A stretch of 64,000 nt of DNA. Origin: Candidatus Gastranaerophilales bacterium. GTDB lineage: Bacteria > Cyanobacteriota > Vampirovibrionia > Gastranaerophilales > Gastranaerophilaceae. The notes below the pieces were generated by a model that worked only from the letters and a program-made list of their open reading frames with translations, made no database searches and was not told the origin of the DNA. The DNA lies in contig CAJUKY010000008.1 of NCBI GenBank assembly GCA_910587055.1, forward strand, positions 1-64,000, written 5' to 3'. Positions 24,752 to 34,715 of the stretch are shown one piece after another (the first letter of the stretch is position 1; each line of letters starts with the position of its first letter). A program made the translations under genes and the position numbers.

Positions 24752-27700
24752 TTTCGCCTCCCGTTGTTTCAAAAATCTCATCGCCTTTTATGTCAAAAAG
24801 TTCATCGGGGGTTTTAGTTTGTTTTTTGTTGAATATTTTATATTCTCTGGCCGAGCTCAGGTAAAGTTTTTTCTTTGCACGGGTGATGCCGACATAAGCC
24901 AGTCTGAAATTTTCATCCAGAATTTCAAGCTTTAATTCATCATCATTTTTGGGGTTTGATTTTATATTTTCAATAAATTTTGAATTTTCTTTTAATTTAA
25001 TGTTTTCAAAATTCAAAGGCAGATTGTCTTTATAAAGTTCGGGGATAAAAACGTGGTCAAATTCGTCTCCTTTTGATTTATGGAGAGTTAAAATTTTTAC
25101 GGCTTCTTTTTCTTTTTCATCCTGCGCATTTGAAATCAGCTTTATTCCTGTTCGGTTTATTCTGTCTGCAAGTATATTAAGTCTTTCTATTGTTTCTTCA
25201 AAAGTTTTATACTGTTTTGATATTTTTGATACTATTCCTAAAACAAGCGGTATATTTGCTTTTTGGATGCTATCCGCGGCAAAATAAAATTCTCCTATTT
25301 TATAGGCAATTTCATAAACAGGCAAATTCCAGAGGGTTAAAAAATATTTTAAATCCCAGAAGATGGCAAAATATTCGTTATCCCCGAGAATAAAGGGTTT
25401 TTGTGCCTTATCAAGAAAGTCTGAAATTTCGTAATCCATTTTATAAAAACCAAGCTCCATAAGTGTTTTAGCACAATTTTTTACGGTTTTATTATTAAGC
25501 GGGTTATTTATAAAATTTAAAACGGCTAAAACCGTGCGAAATACAGGGTTTGAATTTAAGGTGTCTGAATTTGCAGTAAATTTCAGGGTTGAAAAATCGG
25601 ATAAATAATTTCCCCATTCCATAACCCCGCGGTTGCTTCTTAAAAGTATCGCAACACTTGATTTCGGGTCTTTTTCCTTTATTTGCTTAATTGAATCAAG
25701 TATGAATTTTTTTTCTTCTTCCTCTTTTTCAAAAATAAATCTCAGGGCGCTTTTGTTATCAACGATATTTTTTCCTTCAACGGGTTTTGTTTCAACGGGT
25801 AAAAAGGCACTTTTTGAAACGGATGTGCCGAATTTGATTAAATTATTTGCAAAATCAATAATTCCTGTTGCATTCCTGTTTGAATAATTCATTTCTACAT
25901 TTATGTTTTCTTCAATGAATTTTTTAAACCCCGTAACGTCTGCATTTGAAAAGGTTGTTGTAATTGCCTGATTAACATCTCCGCATCTTATAAGGTTTTT
26001 ATGGTTATCGGATAAAATTTTAATTAATTCCTGCTGAATTTCGCTTGAATCCTGTGCTTCATCTTCAATAACATACTGCATTAAATTCTGATAATATTCT
26101 CTTATATTTTTATCCATCCGAAGAAGTGCCAAAGAATGCGAGAGCAGGTCGTCATAATCTATCCAATTGTTTGATAAAAGCGTTGTTTTATAGGTTTGAT
26201 AAATTCTTTTAAAAAGCGGTGAAAGCTTGTCTTCGTTTTTATTTTTCTGGTTTTTATAGGCTGAAATTCCTCTTTCATAAAGATCCGCTTTTGATAAATC
26301 CAGCCCCGAATTTGAAATTATTTCTTTAATTATGGCGCTTCTTTTGATTTCATCAAGTATTTCAAAATCAACATCAAGGTTTAATTTTGTATGGTTATTA
26401 TTTTCTCTTAAAATTCTTAATGCAAGCCCGTGGATTGTTGATATATGCGGCAATTCAACGAGATTAGGAAAATTTGATTTTATCCTTTCTTTAAAATTCC
26501 GCGCGGCAGAATCCATAAAGGTAAGGACGAAAATATTTTGCACAGGCACTTTTTCATTTAAAAGTTTTAAAATAAGTGCAAGCATTATGGTTGTTTTTCC
26601 TGCTCCTGCAACAGCGCTTACTGCCATTTTGCCTTTTTTATATTCTAAAACAGGTGCCTGATCGGGGCGGGGGATGATTTTAAATTCTTTTTTATTATCC
26701 TGTGCGGGGTTTGTATCTTCAAGGGGTTTTTCAAAAAAATGATTTATGCCTTTAAAGTTTTCAACACCCAGAAAATCATAAATGCTTGATAAAATATAAA
26801 TTTTACCATACCTTGGATATGCAGCGGGTGTTGGTATTTTCGGGCTGTTTAGAAGATAGATTTTTCTTAAAATTCTTGCCGTTTTATCAAGGGTGCAATT
26901 AATGTTGTCATCCAGCTCAAAGGTACGTTTTTTCCAGCTTTTTTGAAATACCCATGCATTATAAAGCGGGCCTATATCCTGCTTTATCCAGTTTGAATTT
27001 GTAGTATCAAGCAAAAATGTGTATTTTGAGCGGATAGAATTATCAATAAGTTTTTGTGCGGTGGATACAATTATTGTGTTTTCTTCCGTAAATTCCCCGC
27101 TCAAGGGGTTTTCGGAGATTATTGTATTTTCAAGCTGTATTAAAAGATTTTTATTTGAAACATCGCTGAATGTTTCTTCAAAATCTCTCATCTGTTTTAA
27201 AAGCTGGTTTATTTTATAAATTATGTCTTTATTTTCTTTAATGAGCGGAATATATGCGTTTGAAATTTTGTACAACTGTTCGGACAGTTTAGAATTTTTG
27301 ATTTCTTCAATTACGGTTAAAAAGTGTTCAATTTCTTTATTTTCAGCGAATTTTTCAAGGCAGTTTAATATATCTCCGCCTTCAATTTCATATGCATCGG
27401 CTATTTTTAAGGTTAAATTTAAATCCGTTTTTAATATTTTGGCTAAGATTCCGCGCAGAGTATAGGGAGAGATTTTTAAATTTTTGTTATTCAGGAATTT
27501 TAAAATTTCTAAAATTGAGCCTATAACAGGGTTGTGCGAAAGTTTTTCGCTCCCTGATAAATATTTAACGGGATAATTTAATTTTTTAAGCCGGATTTTA
27601 AGATAATCATCAATATTCGGGGTAACGATAGCAATATCAGAAGGCTGAAGCCTGTTTTTCAGGTCTGAAAGAAGGGAATTAATTTCAGATACCGTATATT

Positions 27701-28592
27701 CAAGCATTTCATCGGCTCTTATAAAACTTTTGATTGTTGAATTTTCAATTGAAACAGAGGTTTGATTTTTAACGGAACTATATATTTTATCAGCTTTTTT
27801 ATCGGCATTTGAGGTTAAAATAACAGGTTTTTCACCTAAAAAACGCTCAAAATCAAATTCAAGTGCCCCTAAAAATCCTTTTCTTGTGCAGCCGAATTCA
27901 TCATAGGCTATAAAAAATTTCTTAGCATCTTTTTTAATATGAGTTAAATATTGAAAAAGTGCAGGGGTGATTTCATCGCCGTCATCTAAAAACACGTATT
28001 TATAGGGGTTTTTTGTATTTTCATATACGAATTTAAAAATATCCGCCTGTCTCAAATAATCAAATGCCCGAAGGTCAAGAGTTCTTTTTTTGTAAAGATT
28101 CAAAGCATTTTTGATATCCGAATAAAAGGGGTCAAGCAGAATTCTTGATTTTTCTTTAATTTCATCAGGGGTGAGCGCATTTAAAACACAGAGCGAATAC
28201 CGTCTTAAAAGCTGGTGGAGCAGGTTTACCTTTGAATTATACCCTTTGAATTTTATTTCATCTATTGCATTTTTAAAAATATACTGGCTGACCTCTAACC
28301 CTGAAAGATTAGGGGTTATTTTTGAGGTGCCGTCTTTTATTTCGTTTTCAATCAGGGGCCAATTTTCAAGAATTTTATTGTATACAAGGGCAAAAAACGT
28401 GTAAACATTGAGGTTTGTAAAAGCATCGCCCGTTAAGAGGTTTTTTGTTTTTTGAATAAACTCATTCTTTTTTTTGGAATTTTGCACAATTACAAGGATT
28501 TCATCCGCGCTTACACCTTCATTTAAAAGTTTTGCGTAATGATTTATCAAAATATCCGTTTTATCAGAATTTAAATTTCCTTTTATTAACAT
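24744..28592 (-). CDS. Tandem SF1 (UvrD/AddA-like) helicase, degenerate N half plus active C half
   Basis: The 1282-residue protein contains two helicase halves. The N-terminal half (about 1-620) follows the UvrD layout but has a decayed P-loop (GNLNSDKT, residues 5-12), DDGDE in place of a DExxQ-type Walker B (203-207) and a weak final motif, as in inactive AddB/RecC-type subunits. The C-terminal half keeps AVAGAGKTT (about 660-667), IEDEAQDSS (about 846), TLHKSKGDEFDHVF (about 1170) and YVGITRAKKKLYL (about 1236), so it should be an active 3'-5' motor. I read it as a fused AddB-AddA-like end-processing helicase whose nuclease is encoded separately by the overlapping downstream gene. It starts one base after the priA stop. 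Confidence 0.8.
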   Translation of the reverse strand: MLIKGNLNSDKTDILINHYAKLLNEGVSADEILVIVQNSKKKNEFIQKTKNLLTGDAFTNLNVYTFFALVYNKILENWPLIENEIKDGTSKITPNLSGLEVSQYIFKNAIDEIKFKGYNSKVNLLHQLLRRYSLCVLNALTPDEIKEKSRILLDPFYSDIKNALNLYKKRTLDLRAFDYLRQADIFKFVYENTKNPYKYVFLDDGDEITPALFQYLTHIKKDAKKFFIAYDEFGCTRKGFLGALEFDFERFLGEKPVILTSNADKKADKIYSSVKNQTSVSIENSTIKSFIRADEMLEYTVSEINSLLSDLKNRLQPSDIAIVTPNIDDYLKIRLKKLNYPVKYLSGSEKLSHNPVIGSILEILKFLNNKNLKISPYTLRGILAKILKTDLNLTLKIADAYEIEGGDILNCLEKFAENKEIEHFLTVIEEIKNSKLSEQLYKISNAYIPLIKENKDIIYKINQLLKQMRDFEETFSDVSNKNLLIQLENTIISENPLSGEFTEENTIIVSTAQKLIDNSIRSKYTFLLDTTNSNWIKQDIGPLYNAWVFQKSWKKRTFELDDNINCTLDKTARILRKIYLLNSPKIPTPAAYPRYGKIYILSSIYDFLGVENFKGINHFFEKPLEDTNPAQDNKKEFKIIPRPDQAPVLEYKKGKMAVSAVAGAGKTTIMLALILKLLNEKVPVQNIFVLTFMDSAARNFKERIKSNFPNLVELPHISTIHGLALRILRENNNHTKLNLDVDFEILDEIKRSAIIKEIISNSGLDLSKADLYERGISAYKNQKNKNEDKLSPLFKRIYQTYKTTLLSNNWIDYDDLLSHSLALLRMDKNIREYYQNLMQYVIEDEAQDSSEIQQELIKILSDNHKNLIRCGDVNQAITTTFSNADVTGFKKFIEENINVEMNYSNRNATGIIDFANNLIKFGTSVSKSAFLPVETKPVEGKNIVDNKSALRFIFEKEEEEKKFILDSIKQIKEKDPKSSVAILLRSNRGVMEWGNYLSDFSTLKFTANSDTLNSNPVFRTVLAVLNFINNPLNNKTVKNCAKTLMELGFYKMDYEISDFLDKAQKPFILGDNEYFAIFWDLKYFLTLWNLPVYEIAYKIGEFYFAADSIQKANIPLVLGIVSKISKQYKTFEETIERLNILADRINRTGIKLISNAQDEKEKEAVKILTLHKSKGDEFDHVFIPELYKDNLPLNFENIKLKENSKFIENIKSNPKNDDELKLEILDENFRLAYVGITRAKKKLYLSSAREYKIFNKKQTKTPDELFDIKGDEIFETTGGENA

Positions 28593-30650
28593 CTACAAAA
28601 TATCCGAAGGATCAACATCCACAATCATTTTTATATCATTTGGCAGGATAATTTTTCTCAAAAATGAAAGGATGATATTGTGCCCTTTTTCTTCCAGTTT
28701 GTTTTTTATTATTAAATTAAAGCGGTATTCGCCCCTGATTTTTTCAAGAACACAGGGCGCAGGCCCCATTACAATAAGCCTTTCCGTTAAACTTTGCTTA
28801 TCAATCCAGTCTTTCATGCGCATGGCAATTTCCATTGCGGATTTTTCCGCGCGAAAATTATTATCGGAGCTTAAAATTACACGTATAATTTTTGAAAACG
28901 GAGGGTAATCAAAGGCTTCGCGGATTTCTATTTCATTTTCAAAAAAGCTGTCATAATCCTGCTCACGGGCTTTATCAAGGAAAATATTTGAATTATTAAA
29001 GGTTTGAAAAATTACTTTGCCTTCGTCTTTTCCGCGCCCTGAGCGGCCCGCAACCTGACAGAGCAGTGAAAAACCGCGTTCCGAGCTTCTGAAATCAGGC
29101 AGACTAAAGCTTAAATCAGCATTTATGACGCCTACAAGTGTTACATTCGGGTTATCAAGGCCTTTTGCTATCATCTGGGTGCCGATTAAAATATCAATTT
29201 CACCGTTTTGAAAGGCTTCAAGTATTTCAAAATGTTCGTTTTTTCTTGTCAGGCTGTCTGAATCAAGCCTTTGAATTGTATAATCGGGAAAAATTTTTCC
29301 CGCAATTTCTTCCACCCTCTGCGTGCCCGTGCCGAAATTTTCCAAAGTGCCTTCCGCACCGCATTTCGGGCATACGGTTAAATTTTTAACTTCGTGGTTA
29401 CAATAATGACAGCGGTGTGATTGGGTTTGAGAATGATAAATCAGAGGAATTGCGCATTTCGGGCATTCTATTATTTCAGAACATTCCATACACTGTGTAT
29501 AGCTTGAAAAGCCGCGGCGGTTAATTAAAAGGATAACCTGATTTTTATTTTTTACGGTTTTATGAATTTCATCAATTAAATATTTTGAAAATATGCCGTT
29601 GTTTCCAAAACCGCGCTCCATGCGCATATCGATGATTTTTACTTTCGGAAGTTCTGCGTTATTGTATCTTTTGTTTAAAACGAAGAGTGAGTTTGAATTT
29701 TTTGCTTCGTAATAACTTTTAATATCGGGGGTGGCGCTTCCGAGGATTAATTTTGCATCGTTGTTCAGTTCGGCAAGTTTTTTAGCCACTTCAATTGCCG
29801 AATATCTGGGTGCAGGCATGGTTTGTTTATAGGCAGGGTCGTTTTCTTCATCAATTATTATAAGCCCGAGATTTTTTACGGGTGCAAATACTGATGAGCG
29901 TGCGCCGAAGAGAATTTTTATTTCATCATTTCTTAATTTTTGCCATACTTTATATTTTTCCGCTTCCGTTATTGAACTGTGCCAGATGCCGACCGAGGTT
30001 TTGCCGAAACGTTTTATTGTGCGTGCCGTTAATTGCGATACAAGGGCGATTTCAGGGGCAAGAAAAAGAACGTTTTTACCTTCTTTAATGGTGTCTTCAA
30101 TTAATTTGAAATAAATTTCGGTTTTGCCTGAGCCTGTAATGCCGTATAGGAGCGAGGTTTTAGCGTTTACTTTTTTAATATCGTCATAAATTTTCTGCTG
30201 TTCGGGGGTTAGGGTGTGCTTATCCTTTGATTTTTCAGTCTGCAGAACTTTTAATTCTTTATTCGGTTTTCTGTAATTTTTTAAGTTTTTTTGGAAGAAT
30301 TTTTCAGGCAGAGCTGTTTTTAAAACCGTGGGCAGGTCTGAAAAATAATAATTTGCAACCCATTCAAGCATTTTAAGATATTCAAGCGTGAACATCGGTT
30401 CAACATCGAGAATTTCATCAACATATTTTGCCTTAATTCCCGCTTCAAGATAATTTGAAAATCCTACGACATACCCTTTTATTTTCCGTCCGCCTGAGCC
30501 GAAGGGCAAAGTAACCGGCTGGCCTATTTTTATAATATTTTTCATATCATCAGGAATCAGGTATGAAAAGGTTTTTGTGCCGAGGGTTTTTATATCAACA
30601 AGACACAGAGCATATTTATAGGTATTTTGAAGAATTTCCGCTTCCTGCAT
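28593..30650 (-). CDS. priA: Primosomal replication-restart helicase PriA
   Basis: PriA reloads the replisome at collapsed forks. The 685-residue protein has the 3'-DNA-binding domain, Walker A GITGSGKTE, the PriA-specific WHSSI and FGARSSVFAPV, eight zinc-binding cysteines in pairs (CMEC, CPKC, CHYC, CPKC) and the C-terminal QVAGRSGRG. The Walker B box reads DEEN instead of the usual DEEH. The His-to-Asn change could alter ATPase coupling, but the rest is intact. It lies in a polA-priA-helicase-nuclease run. Confidence 0.96.
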   Translation of the reverse strand: MQEAEILQNTYKYALCLVDIKTLGTKTFSYLIPDDMKNIIKIGQPVTLPFGSGGRKIKGYVVGFSNYLEAGIKAKYVDEILDVEPMFTLEYLKMLEWVANYYFSDLPTVLKTALPEKFFQKNLKNYRKPNKELKVLQTEKSKDKHTLTPEQQKIYDDIKKVNAKTSLLYGITGSGKTEIYFKLIEDTIKEGKNVLFLAPEIALVSQLTARTIKRFGKTSVGIWHSSITEAEKYKVWQKLRNDEIKILFGARSSVFAPVKNLGLIIIDEENDPAYKQTMPAPRYSAIEVAKKLAELNNDAKLILGSATPDIKSYYEAKNSNSLFVLNKRYNNAELPKVKIIDMRMERGFGNNGIFSKYLIDEIHKTVKNKNQVILLINRRGFSSYTQCMECSEIIECPKCAIPLIYHSQTQSHRCHYCNHEVKNLTVCPKCGAEGTLENFGTGTQRVEEIAGKIFPDYTIQRLDSDSLTRKNEHFEILEAFQNGEIDILIGTQMIAKGLDNPNVTLVGVINADLSFSLPDFRSSERGFSLLCQVAGRSGRGKDEGKVIFQTFNNSNIFLDKAREQDYDSFFENEIEIREAFDYPPFSKIIRVILSSDNNFRAEKSAMEIAMRMKDWIDKQSLTERLIVMGPAPCVLEKIRGEYRFNLIIKNKLEEKGHNIILSFLRKIILPNDIKMIVDVDPSDIL

Positions 30651-30656
30651 TGTTTT

Positions 30657-31031
30657 TTAGCCCTGTTTTTTTAGGATGTTTAATTTGTTTGTTTCAAGCT
30701 TTTCAAATATTATTTTTTGAATATCCGTTCCCGTAGAATAAACACTGTTTGCAGGAAGGATTTTAATATTTGATGTGACGGGTGTTAATGCGGTTACTGT
30801 CATAATATAATCTTTTGCGCCCGTTCTAAAAAGGATGTAGCCGCTTTTAGACTGCATTTCAATTATTTCATAGTTTAAATCATTCAAAATTGAAAGAGAG
30901 GTTAAATACATATTATCGGCTGAAACACCGAAGTTTTTGCTTGAATCATCAAGGTAAGTTGCGGCATCTGCGCCTTTTGTCATAAAAATAAGCGCTAAAA
31001 ATAATATAAAAATGTTTAAGATTTTTTTCAT
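30657..31031 (-). CDS. Small secreted protein, unknown function
   Basis: The 124-residue product has a clear signal peptide (MKKILNIFILFLALIFMTKGADA). A mature part of about 100 residues alternates strands and helices (NDLNYEIIEMQSKSGYILFRTGAKDYIMTV). I do not recognise a family. The start overlaps the polA stop and the stop lies 6 nt before priA, so it is embedded in the repair operon although its product should be periplasmic. Confidence 0.7.
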   Translation of the reverse strand: MKKILNIFILFLALIFMTKGADAATYLDDSSKNFGVSADNMYLTSLSILNDLNYEIIEMQSKSGYILFRTGAKDYIMTVTALTPVTSNIKILPANSVYSTGTDIQKIIFEKLETNKLNILKKQG

Positions 31032-33739
31032 TATTTGCTGTCCTTCCAGGTTTTTCCGATTTTTACATCAGCTACAAGCGGCACTTTTAAAGGCTGGCCT
31101 AACTCCATAGCTTCACATACGGTTTTTGCCGTTTCATCAAGGCAATCGTTTTTAACCTCTAAAACAAGTTCGTCATGCACCTGTAAAAGCATTTTTGCCT
31201 GAAGCTTTTTTTCTTTAAGGCTGTTATCAAGTTTTACCATTGCCATTTTTATTAAATCTGCGGCAGAACCTTGCAAGGGTGCATTTATTGCGGCGCGTTC
31301 CGCAAATTCTCTTATTTTGGCATTTCTTGAATTTAATTCTTCTCCTAAATACCGCTTTCTGCCGTACATTGTTTCAACATAGCCTGTTTCATGGGCTTGA
31401 ATTAATGTATTTGTAATGTAGGTATTAATTTTCGGGTATTGTTTAAAGTATTTATCAATAAATGTTTGGGCTTCAAACGGAGTAATGCCCAGAGCGGAAG
31501 CAAGCCCATAGCGGGTCTGGCCGTATACTATGCCGAAATTTACAGCCTTTGCTTTTCTTCTCATTTCTTTTTTAACATTTTCTGCGGTTACATCGAAAAT
31601 TCTTGAAGCTGTGAGCGTATGGATATCAACATTATGCAAGAAAGCGTCTATTAAGGCTTTGTCTTCGGATATATGAGCTAAAAGCCTTAATTCTATCTGG
31701 GAATAATCCGCCGCAAGAATTGAATAATCGGGGCTGCAGGGGATAAAAGCTGCGCGGATTCTATTGGAAAATTCGGTTCTTATCGGAATATTCTGCAGGT
31801 TCGGGTCAGAGCTTGAAAGGCGTCCCGTTGTTGTTACAATCTGGTTAAAATGTGTATGCAGCTTGTTATCTTTACCTAATAATTTCGGCAGATTATCAAC
31901 GTACGTGGTTTTTAGCTTCATCAGGGTTCTGTGTTCCAGAATATCACGGGCGATTTTATGTTCCTGTGCTAAATCTTCAAGAATTTTTGCGTTTGTGGAG
32001 TATCCTGTTTTATTCTTTTTGCCGGGTTTAATTTTCAGGGTGTCAAAAAGTACTTCGCCCACCTGTTTTGGCGAATTTATGTTGAAAATCCTTCCTGCCT
32101 GCGCGTAAATATCGTTTTCAAAGTTTGAGATTTTGCCGTTTATTTCATCGGATAATTCTTTTAAATAGGCGGTATCAAGGCATACACCTGTTTTTTCCAT
32201 CTTTGATAAAACAAAAGCGAGAGGGAGTTCTATATTTTTCAGTACACTTTTTTCTTCATCCGTAAAATTTGTCTGATAGAAATTATGAAGCTTTAAAATG
32301 TATACTGCAAGCTCGTTTTTATTTGTTTCATCCGGAATAATTTTTAAATAATTTTGAATTTCGCTTATTAAATCATGCTTTCTGGATGAATCTTTAACAT
32401 AGCTTGAGAGCATAACATCATCGATAATTCCCTCTATATCGGGAATTGTTTCAAGCGAGCCTTTAATATCAAAGGTGATTTTTTGAATATCAGGGTTTTG
32501 CAAAAATTCTTTTGCTTCATCAATCGGTACGGATGAAGTATAGATTTTATTTTCCGCTTCTTTTGCAAAGTAAACGGTGCTGCCGTCAATTAAAAAAGAA
32601 ATCGGAGTTTTAAGGTTTGCTTTAAAGGTATTAAAATCTATTGTTTCAAATGCGGGTTTAGACGGCGCATCTGCTTCAATAATTCCGAAAAGTGAGCCTT
32701 GAACGGGAGTTTCAGGCGAGTTTACATCTTCTTTAAATTTTATGATAGGAGCATCTTCTGCTTCATTTAAAGAAGCTTTTCGGGCATTATCCGCCGATGT
32801 GTCACTTTGTGTTGTATCATCCTTGCAAAGGAATGGCTTCAAAAGGTTATCAATATTTTTTACAAAGCTAAAAAACTGAACCTTGTTGAAAAATTCAACA
32901 ACATTACCTTTCTTTTCAATTTCAAGACAGGTTGTATCAAAATTAAAATCAATTTCAACATCTGTTTTAATGGTTGCAAGAAACTGCGAAAGGTAGGCTG
33001 TTTCTTTATGTTCGGTTAATTTTTCTTTAACTGATTTTTTTGAAATATTATCAATATTTTGATAAATATTATCAAGCGTTCCGTATTTATTCAAAAGGCC
33101 TGCTGCGGTTTTTGGGCCTATACCTTTAACGCCCGGGATATTATCCGATGTATCGCCGCAAAGCGCCTTGTAATCTATAACTTGATTCGGGTAGATTTCC
33201 ATTTTTTCAAAAACTTTATCCCAATCATAAGTTATAATTTCGCCTTTAGAGGGGATTAAAACTTTTACGCTTCCTTCTTTATCAATAAGCTGGAGAGAAT
33301 CTCTGTCACCTGTCAGAATATAGGTTTTATGGTGAAGTGCCGTTGCTTTTTTTGCTATGGTTCCTATTATATCGTCCCCTTCAAAGCCTTCTTTTGTGTA
33401 AATCGGGATATTTAAGGCTTTGAGGCCTTCCATAATAAGCCCTAATTGCGGACGGAGGGAATCCGGCATGGATTCACGGTTTGCCTTGTAACCTTCATAT
33501 TTTTCAAGACGGAAAGTGTGTCTTGAAACATCAAATGCAACGGCAATAGAATCAGGGTTAATGTTATCCAGCCCGTTATTTTGTTTTAAAAGGTCAAATA
33601 TTGCTTTAAAAAATCCGTAAACGGCCCATGTGGGCGTGTGTTCGGTTGTCTGCATATTTGTACGCTCAAGTGCGAAAAACATTCTGAAAGCAAGGGCATG
33701 TCCGTCTATTAACAGTAATGTTTTTTGTTTATTTTCCAT
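31031..33739 (-). CDS. polA: DNA polymerase I
   Basis: PolA removes RNA primers and fills repair gaps. The N-terminal 5'-3' exonuclease domain (about 1-290) shows LLIDGHALAFRMFFA, GFEGDDIIGTI and KALCGDTSDNIPGVKGIGPKTA. The middle domain lacks the DxE and other acidic residues of a working 3'-5' proofreading exonuclease, as in Taq polymerase. The polymerase domain is complete: TTGRLSSSDPNLQNIP, DYSQIELRLLAHIS, MRRKAKAVNFGIVYG and QVHDELVLEV. Length 902 is normal. GGGGGAAG precedes the ATG. Confidence 0.97.
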   Translation of the reverse strand: MENKQKTLLLIDGHALAFRMFFALERTNMQTTEHTPTWAVYGFFKAIFDLLKQNNGLDNINPDSIAVAFDVSRHTFRLEKYEGYKANRESMPDSLRPQLGLIMEGLKALNIPIYTKEGFEGDDIIGTIAKKATALHHKTYILTGDRDSLQLIDKEGSVKVLIPSKGEIITYDWDKVFEKMEIYPNQVIDYKALCGDTSDNIPGVKGIGPKTAAGLLNKYGTLDNIYQNIDNISKKSVKEKLTEHKETAYLSQFLATIKTDVEIDFNFDTTCLEIEKKGNVVEFFNKVQFFSFVKNIDNLLKPFLCKDDTTQSDTSADNARKASLNEAEDAPIIKFKEDVNSPETPVQGSLFGIIEADAPSKPAFETIDFNTFKANLKTPISFLIDGSTVYFAKEAENKIYTSSVPIDEAKEFLQNPDIQKITFDIKGSLETIPDIEGIIDDVMLSSYVKDSSRKHDLISEIQNYLKIIPDETNKNELAVYILKLHNFYQTNFTDEEKSVLKNIELPLAFVLSKMEKTGVCLDTAYLKELSDEINGKISNFENDIYAQAGRIFNINSPKQVGEVLFDTLKIKPGKKNKTGYSTNAKILEDLAQEHKIARDILEHRTLMKLKTTYVDNLPKLLGKDNKLHTHFNQIVTTTGRLSSSDPNLQNIPIRTEFSNRIRAAFIPCSPDYSILAADYSQIELRLLAHISEDKALIDAFLHNVDIHTLTASRIFDVTAENVKKEMRRKAKAVNFGIVYGQTRYGLASALGITPFEAQTFIDKYFKQYPKINTYITNTLIQAHETGYVETMYGRKRYLGEELNSRNAKIREFAERAAINAPLQGSAADLIKMAMVKLDNSLKEKKLQAKMLLQVHDELVLEVKNDCLDETAKTVCEAMELGQPLKVPLVADVKIGKTWKDSK

Positions 33740-33793
33740 AAAAACTTCCCCCTGCTTTTAAAAAATCTTTAATATAATTTTACCTTAAAAAAC

Positions 33794-34714
33794 TTATTCC
33801 AGAAAGGTTTTCCTGTTTATAATTTTAACGGAATTTAAGGCTGTAACCACAGGCTTTATTTCCGCAGCATCATCCGTACCGGTTGTTTCGTCAGGATTTT
33901 CAGGTATAATGCCGGAACTGCAGCTTTCCGTTTTAATGATTTTTATATATTGAATAAGACCTATTGTTTTATTCGGGTCTGCTGAAAAATCGTATTTTGT
34001 TTCTTCCTTTGAAATACAGCGGGCATCATAGCTTGAAGACGAATTTTCTATTGTATAGCGTTTTTTATTTTCATCATTGCCGTATATGCCCATATCTGTC
34101 CAGTAAATTTCTTCATTTTCCGTGCCGCCGTTTATTTTCAGGCCTGCAAATACAAGATAATCTTTATTATAAACAATTAAAATATCGTCCCCCTTTTTAT
34201 CGGTTAAAATTTCATCTGATTTATAAGTGTATGAATTTTCATCCGAATTTATTTCTTTTAAAGGTGCAGAATATGCGGCGGCGTATGAAGTCTGGAAAAT
34301 TTTTATTACACCTATGCCTGCATATCTTAAAAACATAGCAGGGATTGATGTTTCTGTTGTAATTTTTATTTTAACGGGATATTGTGCATCTGTTTTTACA
34401 TCAATTTCCGTGATTTCAAATTTATAATTGCCGCTTATTTTATAATCGGAATATAAATTTTCAAAATTTTCTTTTACTGTATTAAGACTTTCTGTATTTT
34501 TTTCGCCGTCTTGAAGTGAATTCAGGTAAGATGCCATATAAAGCGCTATGGTTTCCGTTGTTTTTTGCGCTTTATATCTTGCAGTTACCGCGTAACCGAC
34601 ATCTATTGCGCATATACAGAAAACGAGAAATGAAACCAGAAAAATTATTATCATACCTGCAATAGAGGCTTGAGATTTTTTGTTAACGGCAGATATTACA
34701 AATGATGTTTTCAT
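33794..34714 (-). CDS. TadG-like pilus assembly protein
   Basis: A single N-terminal membrane helix (about 18-40, IIIFLVSFLVFCICAIDVGYAV) is followed by a helix rich in Gln/Thr/Glu (ARYKAQKTTETIALYMASYL), the pattern of TadG/TadE-type pseudopilin-associated proteins. The rest is a predicted extracytoplasmic domain without a recognised fold. It follows the TadE-like gene by 1 nt. No tadABC ATPase or secretin genes are in the window, so the rest of the machinery would be elsewhere. Confidence 0.6.
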   Translation of the reverse strand: MKTSFVISAVNKKSQASIAGMIIIFLVSFLVFCICAIDVGYAVTARYKAQKTTETIALYMASYLNSLQDGEKNTESLNTVKENFENLYSDYKISGNYKFEITEIDVKTDAQYPVKIKITTETSIPAMFLRYAGIGVIKIFQTSYAAAYSAPLKEINSDENSYTYKSDEILTDKKGDDILIVYNKDYLVFAGLKINGGTENEEIYWTDMGIYGNDENKKRYTIENSSSSYDARCISKEETKYDFSADPNKTIGLIQYIKIIKTESCSSGIIPENPDETTGTDDAAEIKPVVTALNSVKIINRKTFLE

Positions 34715-34715
34715 T

